The position numbers and the translations under genes are program-made. 64,000 nt of DNA from Poecilobothrus nobilitatus. Its lineage: Eukaryota > Arthropoda > Insecta > Diptera > Dolichopodidae. The stretch is taken from contig OX352772.1 of NCBI GenBank assembly GCA_947095535.1, forward strand, positions 114,287,253-114,351,252, given 5' to 3'. Positions 51,490 through 62,440 of this stretch are shown piece by piece; the first letter of the stretch is position 1, and each line of letters opens with the position of its first letter. The notes under the pieces were generated by a model that saw only the letters and a program-made list of their open reading frames with translations, did not search any database and was not told where the DNA came from.

Positions 51490-54440
51490 CAATTTCAATG
51501 TTAATTTCTGAACATACGCGGGTTGCAAACGAATTTTCATGCAGTTGATTGCCATCTTAGTTCATTTAAACCAGCAGTCTTAGCTCTATGTGCAACACAA
51601 GTCAGTAACCACAATGATAACTTTAATGGTACCGGCTACTCACTTATTTCAAACTTCGTACCCAAAAGAGGTATCGCTGTCTATATAAAAAATGACATCG
51701 CTTTCAACACACTTCCAAAATATAAATGTTCTAACCCAACCTTTCATTACATTTGGGTCAAAATTCTTGTTGAAAAGCATGTCATACATTTCTGTTTCCT
51801 ATACAAATCACCCAACTCAAATGAACAAAAAACTGCTATGGAAATTGAAAATCTATCGAACCAGATCAATGAAATTTTGGACGCATATCCAGAAACTGAA
51901 ATTGTTCTGGCGGGAGATTTCAACTTTCATAACAGGGACTCATTTTTCTAGCAACATCTCCCCGAGTCAAAACTCAATTGGGAAACAAGTTAAACTATTC
52001 TCCACACTGTTCCACCTTTCTCAACTTGTTCAAAATTCCACTAGGATCCCGGACCGTGCTGATCGTGAAGGTCATCTCTTGGATCTGTTTCTCACCACGG
52101 CTACTGAAAAATGTGTGGTTTCAGTTGGTTACCCCCTGGGTAATTCCGACCATTGTTTGGTTAACACAAGTTTCCGGGTAAGCCCAATCTCCAACCAGAG
52201 GTTCCCTCCCAAAAAAATTAGTTTGGCGTTACAGCCACGCTGACTGAGAAGGCTTTAACAACTTTTTTAGAGCCTTTGATTGGTCATTCTGCTTCCCGCA
52301 ACAGAAATGTTAACTTTGCTGCAAATGCGATTAGTGAAACTATTTTACTTGGAATGAGCTTATTCATCCCTCATTTCATGAAATCTGTTAAGAGGAGTCC
52401 CAAATCTTGGTTTAATCGTATTTGAAAAGAAGCCATTTCTAGAAAAGAGGAGGCTTTTAAACTGTACCAAAACAATAGCTCGGAGGCTCGCAGGTTCAAA
52501 TATATAATGGTGAGAAACAGATGCAAGAGAGTTTAACAATAAGCAAAAATTCTTGTTCAACTAAAAGTTGAAACGTAAAATCATCCACATGCCAAATAAT
52601 AGTAAATCTTTTTGGTCATTTTCCAAAAGTCTAAAGGAAGACGTTAGAGGGTCTTCCTTTCCACCACTATTTGATAATAATAACAGAACCGTATTAGATT
52701 CTAAAGAAAAGACGAACTTATTTGGCAAGCAGTTCGCTTTCAATTCGACACAGTCAGCTCAGATGCCACCTTCTGTTCCAGGAGCTGGCTGTTCGTTCGG
52801 TAAAATTTATTTTATACAATTCCCAAAAAAGGTAATAAAAGCGATCCCTCCAACTACCGCTCTATTACTATAACTTCGGTCCTCTTCAAGGTAATGGAGA
52901 AAATAGTGAACCAAAAGCTTCTGAAATACATGGACCACAAAGGTTTACTTCATGACCGTCAATACAGGTTCAGAGCCCGTCGTTCAACCGGTGATCCCAT
53001 GACTTAACTTTGTGAGAAGCTAAGCATCATCCTTCATCATTCTGGTGAGTCTGATGTTGTGGGTCTTGATATTTCTAAGGCTTTCGATCGAATTTGGCAC
53101 GATGCTCTATTGCCAAAATGCAAAGCATTAGGTTTAGGTAGGGTGTTTCTAAAATGGATTGGAGATTTCCTTTCGAATCGCACGATTTGTGTACTGGTCG
53201 ATGGATATTCATGTGACAAATTCAAAATAAATGCTGGTGTCCCCCAGGGATCAGTTTTATACCCAACTCTCTTAATATTTATCAATGACCTACTCTCATT
53301 AACCTCCAATCCGATCCATAGTTTCGCAGACGACAGCACCCTTGTAGCTTCCTATGAGTTTCATAGCCGCTGTAACATTAATCATTAGATTAATGCAACA
53401 GCAAACAATTTCACTATTAGTGAACTAAATAACGATTTAGCCAAAATTCAAAAATGGGGTGAAGTCAACAGAGTTGAGAGTTGAACACCAAAAAAACACA
53501 ATGCTGTATGATCTCGCGGAAAATTGCCGCTACTGTTCCTAACCTACTATTTCAGAGAGAAGTCTTGCAGCATTCAACGGATTTAAACATGCTGGGCATC
53601 GGGTTAAACCAGAAATTGACTTGGTCAAATCACATTTTTGGTATAGCTTAGGATGCAGCTAAATGTTTGGGTTTTTTGTATCGCTGTAAAACTTACTTTT
53701 CCGCATCTAATCTTCTCAATATCTATAAAACGTACATTAGGCCGAAAATGGAGTAAAATGCACACATTTGGGCTGCAGGGCCTCAAACAGCACTGACTTA
53801 TTTAGATAATGTGCAAAACAGAGCTATTCGTTTGATCAACGACCCCGGTGTAACTTCAATGCTCACTCCACTCAGCCATCGACGCACAGTTGGGTCACTG
53901 ACCTTATTTTATAAGCATCTCGTAGGGATTAACACTTGTTCCAAAGAAATAAAACAATTAATGCCTTCACTCAAAGTTTTCCAACGAGAAACAAGGAGGG
54001 CAACAGATGCTCATCCCTATCATGTTGAGTTATCATGATGGCGAAATACAGCCTATGGAAATTCGTTTGCCATGCGCACGTTCCGTTTGTGGAACCATAT
54101 ACCATCACATGGGTTCCCTAAAGTTGGTAATTCATATGTGTACGATTTACTTAAGTTTAAGAAGAACATTAACATTTTTCTTCAAAATGTCCCTCCAAAT
54201 TTTCCTACCTATTCCCCATAGTTCAAATTTCCCAATTCCAATTTCGCCAATTATCCTTCCCATATCCCTATACTCAAAACCAAACTGTACATTTGTATTA
54301 AAGGTTCCATCCTAAAGTTTGATTTTAAAAGGGAGGTGGTTTTTGTTGATTAAAGTCCAAAACTACCCTGAGGAAGCCCGTGCACTTCCTCTTGGTGACT
54401 TTCGAGTTTTCCACCAACCCTCGTTAAAAAAAAAAAAACC
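51490..54440 (+). pseudogene. Dead LINE: endonuclease and reverse transcriptase
   Basis: EN: 'GYSLISNFVPKRGIAVYIKN' (51640-51700), 'FCFLYKSPNS', 'IVLAGDFNFHN' (51900), then after a frameshift 'HLLDLFLTT' and 'LGNSDHCLV' (52140). RT: 'SNYRSITITSVLFKVMEKIV' (52850-52905), 'GLDISKAFDRIWHDALLPK' (53060-53118), 'NAGVPQGSVLYPTLLIFIND' (53230-53290) and 'HSFADDSTLVAS' (53322-53355; catalytic F-A-D-D). The thumb continues to about 54040, with many stops and shifts. Ends in a poly(A) run near 54427-54440. A non-LTR retrotransposon with AP-type endonuclease; clade not assigned. Confidence 0.82.
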
Positions 54441-54556
54441 TTCCCAATAACCCAATAATTTGGGTATTTTTAGCGCTATTTGAAATGCCTTCCCATTAAA
54501 TTTTGAATTTTGGAATTATGCAAATGGTACTTTGGAATTTCGTATCCAACCAGTCT

Positions 54557-54850
54557 CGAATACCAAAAAATGTAGGAAAAAATAATGTTGAAGAGTATAC
54601 AAAAGCAAATAATTTGAATAAAATGTTGAATCTTTTTTGTTGGAATTTTTTTTCTACAATTTTTGCTATCGATACTTTTTTTTCATTAAATCGAATTATG
54701 ATAACGAAATTGTTTTCGTATTTTGGAAATTTGGGATTTTGGTATTTGGGATTTTGAAATTTTGGGATTTTGAATTTTGGGATTTTTACATTTCGGGATT
54801 TTGTATTTTGGGATTTACATTTCGGGATTTTGGATTTATTTTGGATTTCA
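54557..54850. repeat. Inverted repeat, right arm, with TTTGGGATTTTG minisatellite
   Basis: Inverted partner of 50204-50422. Its outer part (54727-54850) is a degenerate tandem array of (A/T)TTTTGGGATTT with about nine units; some units have CGGGATTTT. Confidence 0.75.
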
Positions 54851-54899
54851 TGGAAAACCAAAGTCACCTAAAAGATGCTTGTTTTCTTAATACGTAATA

Positions 54900-55588
54900 A
54901 CATCTGTATTCAGAAATTATAACTATTTAATCTACTTTATTGACTGATGATATTAATACATTAAAATGAATTGTAGAACAATTAGTTGAAAATAAAACTA
55001 CTATTTCTCTATTTGGTTGAACAATGACAACAAAATAATGTAGGAAAACAAAATTTAATTGACAATAATTCAATAATGCATTAAATTATTGTCAATTACA
55101 TGAGTCTTAACAATGAATTTTAAGATACATTGTTCATATATTAATATTCATACTATCTATTGTACTTATTTAAATTAAATTTAAAAAAAGATTGGGAGTT
55201 CATTCAGAATCTTCCCGGAGAGAAAAAGAAAATTTAAGTGCTTTTACAAATTTTAATTGAAATAAATTAATATAAAAAAATAAAAAAACAATAATAAAAA
55301 AAAATAAATGAATAAATAGTCTTGTCATGCATATACATAATGTAATAATAGTGCAGAAAAAAAAAATAATATACATTTTAAGTAAACAAAAATAAACCGA
55401 TTTTAAGTTCAAAATAAATAATTTAATAAAAACATAATTGTTAATATCAGATCAAAAATAAAGTCATAAAGAAAAAAAAAGAATTCAAAATATTACTTTT
55501 TTTAATTATTGTATCCTCTTAGTCTCTTAATGGGACGAAGGAGTAGTATTAAATTTAAGAAAAGATTAATGCATAAAAAACTATAGGT
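54900..55588. other. AT-rich spacer
   Basis: No coding signal. Contains a short inverted pair ATTATTGTCAATTA/TAATTGACAATAAT at about 55053-55100. Confidence 0.4.
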
Positions 55589-56600
55589 ATGAAAAATGGT
55601 GTAAATATTGATGATAAGAATAATTCATTACCAAATATGGATAGTATGAATATTAATATGAATAATAATATGACAAATATGGATACCAATCAAAACAAAA
55701 ATAAAGAACAGGAATGGACGAACGTCCAGCCTAGAAAAAGATATAACGATATTAGTAAGTTAGAAAATGTACCAAAAACAAAATTAAAAAAAAAATCAAC
55801 TGGTAGTTTCGCAAAATTAGTTCCCATTGATGCAAAGTAAGGATGATAATTTAGATATTAATAGCCACTTTCAATATGATGGTAATTCTAAAAAACCAAC
55901 AGAAACGAATATTAATGTAGAAAAAAAACTTTTTGCCCTCCCAAAATAATTAATGAAGTAAATTTAAAATTATTTTAGAATTTGTTAAATCAAAAATTAC
56001 AATAAATGAACAAAATGTTAAAATAATAAATTCTCCAAACAGAAACAAAACTAAAATTTTTATAACTAATATAGGCCATCATACAGAATTGTTAGAATGC
56101 TTAAGGAAACTAAAAATTGAAGGGCATTCTTTTATACCAAAAGAAATTAAAAATATTAACCGCTTATTAAAAGGTTTAAATGAAGCATTTGACGAAAATG
56201 ACGTCAAAAATGAATTAGTCTCAGTATTTCCAGATACAAAATTTTTAAAAATTAATAAATTTTCAACACCTAACTCTAAAAAAAATAATAAAGATTTAGG
56301 AATGTTTGTAATCCAAATGGAACCTAATCAAAATATAAAGCAAATGTTAATCACTAAAGTTCTATTATACCAAAGAATACATTGAGAGAGATTAATGTCA
56401 TTCAGTTCAATTCAATATATGCGTTGTCAACCGTTTGCCCATGAGGCAAATAATTGTAGTAGAGAATAAAGATGCGTAAAGTATTTATTAAAACATTTAC
56501 CATACAAATGTCCAATGACAAAAAAAAAGACGTACCTAAATGTACAAATTGTGGTGGGGAGCTACAAAAGAGCGAAAAGAGTCACATTATAGTTCATTTA
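55589..56600 (+). pseudogene. LINE ORF1 (Gag-like) remnant
   Basis: ATG 55589. Asn/Met-rich N-terminus, then 'EWTNVQPRKRYNDISKLENV', and after frame breaks near 55840 and 55975 'KITINEQNVKIINSPNRNKT' and 'LECLRKLKIEGHSFIPKEIK' (56090-56150), an RRM-like region. Cys/His clusters follow ('YMRCQPFAHEANNCSRE' at 56417-56467 and 'CTNCGG' near 56548), remnants of CCHC knuckles. Same general organisation as the LINE at 1190-3285 but not obviously the same family. Confidence 0.65.
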
Positions 56601-58374
56601 ATATAATGGACGGTAATTCTTTTCCGAGACTTCCGAAATCAAATCAAAATCTAGTAATAAATGGTATTGGGTTGAACGTCCAAATCCATTAAATGAATTC
56701 GTCGCAATGTCAAATAATTTATTTGGCATGAATCTTACTAATTTAGTTAAAGAGATAAATTATGTTTATGTCATATATAAAAAATTTAAAATCAAAAGAA
56801 GAGCAACTTATAGGAGCTTATATACAATTTTTGGTAAAAATAACAAATAATGAGCTTAAATAGTTTTTTCTGCAATTACAGATAATGTTCGCTCTATAAA
56901 AAGCATTAGTAAAAGAACGTTCCTTTTGGATGTACTTAAAGATTAAAAAAAACCACATTTTGCCTTTTTTACTGAAACTAGGTTAAATGGAAGAAATAGG
57001 TGTTGTTTTGATGATTATAAAATTATAAGAAATGATCTAGAAGAGGGAACAGCTATACTATACAAATTGACACAAAAGATATACAAATATAAGATATGAC
57101 ACAAAAGATATACTATACAAATTGACACAATTTCGTACTCCAATCACTTTAGCACAGGGAAAGGTATTAGGACCTGATAATATATAAAAATCATTTTTAG
57201 TAGGTTCAATATATATAAAACCCCAAACAGATTGTATTGCTATGAATGATACGATGCATAAGATTAATGCTTTGGCAAAATATTTTGACTTTATTGTAAT
57301 TGGAGAAGATTTAAATGCAAGAATGATAAAATATGGTGATACAATAACATATCGGAGTGGTGTATTGCTAGAAAAGTGGTTGATAGAGCATGCTACTGAG
57401 TACTCTCTTTTTATAGTTTCACCATTTCAACCAACTTTTCTGAAAGTGTTTCAATATTAGATTTGTTTTTAGTATCTGATAATCTAATAAATCAGATAAA
57501 TAAAAATTATCAATGTCAAAGATTTTCCTCATTTTCTGACCATTTCGTGGTTAAGCTTGATATGGATTTTAGAAATTACAAACTTTTAAATATGAGCCTC
57601 AAAAAATTAGGTCCTTTAAAAACACGGAGTGGGTGAAATTTAAGAGTGAAATTGAGCAAGCTTTTTACATGTCTAATTTAAACTTTTCAAAAACAAAAAA
57701 CTTTTCGAATAAAGAAATTGATAATTACATAAAAAAATTCGTAGATGTAATAAATAATGGAGTAGAAAATCTTTCGCATTTATATTGCCCAAATATATAT
57801 AAGAAGATACGACAATCTATCTCAAAGTATATTAAATATGATAAAATTGAAAAGAAAAATGCAAAAAGACTTAAAACAATTATATCATACATATTTAAAT
57901 AGAACATCTAATGAATATAAATCTCTAAATTTAAAAATCCAATGCCTTCGAAAAATTCTGGACAAAAAATTAAAGGAACATTTTGATAAGCAATTTCAAA
58001 AAAGCTTCGTGACATAAAACCTGGTCCTAAGCCATTTAAAGAAATAAATAGAATTTAATAGGTAAAAATACTGATGAGGACAAAAAGCTATCATTCAACG
58101 GAATAGAAATAGTTGAAAAACAAGAGAAGATTTCTGTTTTTAAAAACTTTTATGAAGAGCTTTATAGGGATCATTAATTTCAGTAACATTACAGAAATTA
58201 CTGACTTCATTAGGCAAGTTACTAATGATTTTATTAAAGAACAGACAATGGAACAGACTAATAGATTACAACCTTTGGTATAATTTTCAAATCTAATTCC
58301 ATCAGACAGCTCGGGATCTCATATGTTTTTAGAACTGGAAGATATTAATTTTATAATTTCAAAAATTAACTTAT
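56601..58374 (+). pseudogene. LINE ORF2 remnant: endonuclease and linker
   Basis: EN motifs: 'FIVIGEDLNARMIKYGD' (57291-57340), 'SILDLFLVSDNLI' (57450-57490) and 'SSFSDHFVVKLDMDF' (57525-57573). The EN-RT linker follows ('WVKFKSEIEQAFYMSNLNFS', 57630-57690) up to 'LELEDINFIISKINLSGQ' (58330-58374), where a tRNA-derived SINE interrupts. Many stops. The EN stretch 57320-57450 is repeated at 59136-59275. Confidence 0.7.
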
Positions 58375-58470
58375 CTGGCCAATGGTGCAGTGCGTAAGTC
58401 ATCGGTCTTTCAGATGAAAAGTCTCGGGTTCAAACCCTGGTCAGGTCAAAAATAATATATTTTATTTTAT
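58375..58470 (+). mobile_element. tRNA-derived SINE head 1
   Basis: CTGGCCA (58375) pairs with TGGTCAG (58438) like an acceptor stem with one G-T; A-box-like TGGTGCAGTGCG (58383), anticodon-arm-like TCATC...GATGA, and B box GGGTTCAAACCC (58427). It is inserted into LINE sequence, has no separate promoter context and is followed by an A/T-rich tail, so it is a SINE or tRNA pseudogene rather than a working tRNA. Confidence 0.65.
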
Positions 58471-58738
58471 TTTAATTACCAAAACAAGGTATGTTCATAT
58501 TTAAAAATTAAAAAAAGACAACAAATAACAGACATTATAACATTGATATTGAAAATATGATTGCAATTCTTAATGACTAATTAATATGTATAATATTAAA
58601 AATATATGTCAGACTTAAAAAATAGAAGTTATACAATACAAAATTTGATTACCTACATAAAAACTGAAATTCTTACGTAAACTTTATAATTCTTAATGAT
58701 ATGTAAGTATGTAAACAATAAAGAGTACTAAAAAAAAA

Positions 58739-58890
58739 GGGCCTCGGTGGCCTAGTGGGTAAGAGCAAACACCGAGGGAGTGTGGGTTCGAATCCCACAC
58801 ACGTCGTAATAGTTATTCCCCCTTACAAAACAGGCTGTGTAATTTCCTGTCCACATTTATGTGGCAGAGAAATGTATTAAAAAAAAAAAT
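58739..58890 (+). mobile_element. tRNA-derived SINE 2
   Basis: A box TGGCCTAGTGGGTAAGAGC (58748), B box GGGTTCGAATCCC (58784) inside a perfect T-arm GTGTGGGTTCGAATCCCACAC, then a ~70-bp body (AGTTATTCCCCCTTACAAAA through GGCAGAGAAATG) and a poly(A) tail at 58880-58890. The A and B boxes are RNA polymerase III internal promoters; the body plus poly(A) tail identifies a SINE. Confidence 0.8.
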
Positions 58891-59135
58891 AAAACTTGAT
58901 GACATAATCAAAATATGCTTTAAATACTTAATGTACAATTATGAATGTATGAACATAATTATGAAATTAAATTACAAAAACTTTTTTGTGAAAATTAATA
59001 CAAAACAAAAATTATACATTTGAATAAATTTATGAAAAGTATACTTATGAATTGGTCAGAATTAATTGTCTGAGGTCAGTAAATTGAAAAAGTGTTGATG
59101 TAGTGTTTTTGAAGGTATTTCTGGAAATTGTTGAA
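58891..59135. other. AT-rich spacer
   Basis: No coding or structural signal recognised. Confidence 0.4.
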
Positions 59136-59275
59136 GAATAGAATGATAAAATATGGTGATACACTAACATATAGGAGTGGTGTGTTGCTAGAAAATTGGT
59201 TGATAGAGCATGCAACTGACTACTCTCTTTTTATAGTTCCACCATTTCAACTAACTTTTTCTGAAAGTGGTACGT
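59136..59275 (+). repeat. Second copy of a LINE endonuclease fragment
   Basis: About 93 percent identical by eye to 57320-57460 (AGAATGATAAAATATGGTGA through TTTCTGAAAGTG), about 1.8 kb away in the same orientation. It ends abruptly at a minus-strand LINE fragment. Confidence 0.75.
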
Positions 59276-59712
59276 ATTCTAATATATAACGAACTAGCGA
59301 ACAATATAGAGTTTTTGTCACAGCTAAGTCACTAAATTCTTTAGCTCTTCTTTTAATGAAACCTAATATTTTATTTCCTCTTGAAATTAAGTGGTCATAG
59401 TGCAGATTAAAGGTAAGTTTATTATCAAGTAGAATTCCAAGATCAGTAATACTAAAAACCCTTTCAAGTATTAGATTATCTATTCTGTAGTCATACAGTA
59501 AAGAAGAACGTTTACGAGTAAAACTGAATTGCTGTATATTGAGCTCTAATTTGTTGGTTGTGCACCAATCATGTAATGATGATAAGCTTGATTGAAGTTA
59601 AGCTGCGTCAGAACTGTCATTTACGACTTGATATATTTTTAGTTCGTCAGCAAACGCTAAGTGAGATATGGTACCCAAACATTCTGAAAGATCGGAAATA
59701 AATATAGTTTTG
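59276..59712 (-). pseudogene. LINE reverse-transcriptase fragment
   Basis: Minus strand reads 'TIFISDLSECLGTISHLAFA' (about 59655-59712) with active site F-A-D-E (usually FADD), 'KIYQVVNDSSDAA', 'SLHDWCTTNKLELNIQ', 'DLGILLDNKLTFNLHYDHLI' and 'GNKILGFIKRRAKEFSDLA' (RT palm and thumb). Active-site D to E and a stop at 59598 mark it as dead. It abuts piggyBac sequence in frame at about 59712. Confidence 0.75.
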
Positions 59713-60237
59713 AGCAGATAATAAGTCGTAAAGAAGTTGTCAAATGTTATTAACCGACCAGAAGCCATAGGTTCAATATTTTCAATTAAGTGTAGGACTA
59801 CAGCAGCACCAAATCCATATTGCTTTAGTAAATTTTTATTAATTTCAGTAGTTTGACCCTGATAAAAAAAAAAATTGTAAACCAATACGCTTTGGCTACA
59901 CAACTTATACAATTTGATTCCCAATCGGTTCGGCTTATCTCTCATCTACTGTTTAATTGCAAGTTTTCCTTTGGATGGAATCATTTGTTCATCGACGCAT
60001 ATAAATTTATCCGTTGGTAATTGTTGACATCGGTTTAAAATTGTATCATATAAATGACGAACCTTTGCCATCTTATTATCTGTATGGGAAATTTCGTCAT
60101 TGTCGACAAAATGTAAATTATTGCGGAGTGAATAAAATCTTGTAACAGACATTTCATTTTTTACCAAGTCCACATGATAGTTCAAATTTCAATACAAATT
60201 ATTCCGCGAATATTTCAACGTGCCCATCAATAATATG
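59713..60237 (-). pseudogene. piggyBac-type transposase, middle part
   Basis: Minus strand from about 60237: 'MGTLKYSRNNLY', TGA where W is expected, 'NYHVDLVKNEMSVTRFYSLR', 'NNLHFVDNDE', 'KVRHLYDTILNRCQQLPTDK', 'FICVDEQMIPSKGKLAIKQ' (first catalytic Asp block), TAG at 59944, 'KPNRLGIKLYKLC', 'YGFGAAVVLHLIENI' and 'GRLITFDNFFTTYYLL' (second catalytic Asp). This is the DDE_Tnp_1_7 domain of piggyBac-like cut-and-paste transposases. It is split from its N-terminus (61262-61464) by a LINE and truncated at its C-terminus by another LINE fragment. Confidence 0.8.
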
Positions 60238-60328
60238 CAGGTAATACTAATATCATACAATGTATATGCAGATTATACTAATCTCGTGCCATACAATGTA
60301 TATGCAGATGATACTAATATCATAGCAA
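60236..60328 (+). repeat. 36-bp near-tandem triplication over the RT YxDD motif
   Basis: TATGCAG(A/G)TNATACTAAT recurs at about 60234, 60268 and 60304; the unit ATACAATGTATATGCAGATNATACTAAT is about 36 bp. Only the last unit codes for YADD; the others read YADY or are cut. Confidence 0.7.
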
Positions 60329-61261
60329 AAACTAAAACGGCAAAAGAACTAGAAAACATACTAAATCAGGATCTTAATACAATATGGAATTGGCTTGATT
60401 GTAATGAACTCTACATAAACCAATTATTTATTATTTAAAACTAAAAAAAAAATTATATGGAAATATTACTCTTAACATAAGAAATACAACAATTGAAAGA
60501 GTAGATAATGTAAAATATCTTGGAATAACAATTGATGATAATTTGAAATGGGACAATCATATAAAAAACATGAAGAAAAAAGTGATGCCTATTATATTGG
60601 CTATAAAAAGATCTGGCGGCATTCCCGAATATGCAGATAAGCTTATCTATAATGGGCACATCCTTTCAAGAATATGGTATAATATATGTAGTTGGAGCCA
60701 TTGCTCAAATTTTCATATTAACCAAAGTGGTATTTTAATGAACAAAGCTTAAAATTCTTTTCAAATTTAATCCCAGAACTAGTACTAATTATCTATATAA
60801 AACTATTAATGAATTAGATATAAACCAATTAATCTACTTTGAAAAATGCAAATATATTTATAAAATTCTTAATAATAATATCTTAAATCAAACTTAATTT
60901 TAAAAAATAGACAAAATATTCATAAATACAATACTAGAAATAAAAAAATTATATAAATTCCTAAAGCAACAATGAAACAAAAAAGTTTAAGATGCAGTGC
61001 TATTAAAATGTTTAATTCATTACCAATAGAAATTAGAAAATGTCAGAAATTGCAAATATTATATAGAAAACTTAAAGATCATGTAAAAAATTTTAGAAAG
61101 TAAAGGTTGAAATAAGTAAAAAGTAAGTTAAACCAAAAAAATGTAATTTAAATTTTGTAAATTTTTGTTTATTAGTTTGTAGTTTTAGTTTTAATTTAAT
61201 TTCTTATACATAATTTTATATACATTTTAAAATTATTTGAAATTAAAATAAACAAAAAAAA
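60238..61261 (+). mobile_element. 5'-truncated LINE inserted in piggyBac
   Basis: Flanked by an imperfect duplication (AATAATATG 60229-60237; AATATATG 61262-61269) and ending in a poly(A) run at 61252-61261. Encodes only the RT C-terminus: 'NVYADDTNIIAKTKTAKELE' (60290-60350), 'VDNVKYLGITIDDNLKWDNH' (60500-60560) and 'IILAIKRSGGIPEYADKLIY'. 5' truncation and a terminal A run are typical of target-primed reverse transcription. Confidence 0.75.
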
Positions 61262-61464
61262 AATATATGAATCCCAAACAAGTTTTCAATTTCTTCAGCA
61301 TTAGTAAGTTTAAATTTGAACCACCTTTTACTAATTTTTCGCATTGCATATAGGTTTGTAAATTCAGCGGCTTCTTGGCACAATTTTTTAGTAATAAATT
61401 TTTGAAAATATTGAATTGGCAAAAGTGGTGTTGTGCTCGAATTCATATTTTCTTCATTTGTCAT
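61262..61464 (-). pseudogene. piggyBac-type transposase, N-terminal part
   Basis: 'PIQYFQKFITKKLCQEAAEF', 'TNLYAMRKISKRWFKF' and 'NAEEIENLFGIHI' correspond to the region preceding the catalytic core in piggyBac-like transposases. Its last codons lead straight into the piece at 60237 if the LINE is left out. The ATG at 61464 may be internal to the original protein, which normally has an acidic N-terminus. Confidence 0.65.
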
Positions 61465-61469
61465 TAAAC

Positions 61470-62440
61470 TTTTATAGTCAATGCTAGGTGCATATGACTT
61501 GTTTCTCCACCGTATATCTTGCTTACGATCTTATTATTACTTGCTTATATCTTGCTTATATCTTGTCACATTTATTTTTTCTATGGGTTTGATGTTACCA
61601 CTTTTTCTTCAATTTCTCCCTCTTCTTACATCTCAAATCTTCTATTTCTTCGCTTCGAATGGCGATTCTGAAGCGTTTTTTTAATTCCGTTTGCCATCCC
61701 ATTTTTCCATTTTTCCAGAAAAATTATGAGAAACATGACGTTTTGGAGATATTCAACGCCGTTGCACCAAACTTTGCAAATACAAGTATATACTTTAGAA
61801 TTAAATAATGTAATATTTTTCATTCAACGTATTCAACGTATAAGTTATGTTAGTTATTAATTTTCTTTATTTTTTTCTTTATTCTTTTTTTCTTTATTCT
61901 TTTTATTGTTCATAATATACAAATCTTACAAATTAATTTATCAATATATTTTAGTAATAAAGTATTTCAATATACATATAAAGTTTAATTTTTTTTTTTT
62001 TTTATTATATTGTATAATTATATTAATTTTTTTATGGCTTAAGCTTTTTTTAGTTGTCTGGCCTTATAAAATAAAGTAAATATTTTCTCTTTATATACTA
62101 GAAGATAATTGATTTCGAAGATATTTTGATTCGATAATTGAATATTTAGAAGATATTTTGATTTCAGTTCATAGTCCCAACAAAATTTGGTGGCGTGTAA
62201 ATAATATTGAAACTGACTGTATATAAATTTTTAAAGCTAAAAGGTATGGATTTATATTTTTTCCCTTATCAATCTCTTTTTGCAATTACAAAGCAATTAT
62301 ATAGACATTATATTTGTTTTTGTTTTTCTGTTCTAAAGAGTGATAAGTAGAAGTTAGATTTATTTCTCGTTTTGTGATTGTGAATGTCGATCATTCGGTT
62401 GTGAATGAAATTATGCTTAATTTTGTTATTGATTATTTTA
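61470..62440. other. AT-rich spacer
   Basis: Pyrimidine-rich stretches (CTTGCTTATATCTTGCTTATATCTTG near 61510-61565; TTTTTTCTTTATTC repeats near 61870-61905). A GAAGATATTTTGATT direct repeat occurs at 62118 and 62151. No gene. Confidence 0.4.

Noticed and set aside
54496..54897. Overlapping open frames on both strands rich in Phe/Lys/Pro
   Set aside because: Translations of the TTTGGGATTTT minisatellite in the inverted repeat.
58741..58806. A functional tRNA gene
   Set aside because: Good B box and T-arm, but followed by a SINE body and poly(A) and without a convincing full cloverleaf acceptor pairing.
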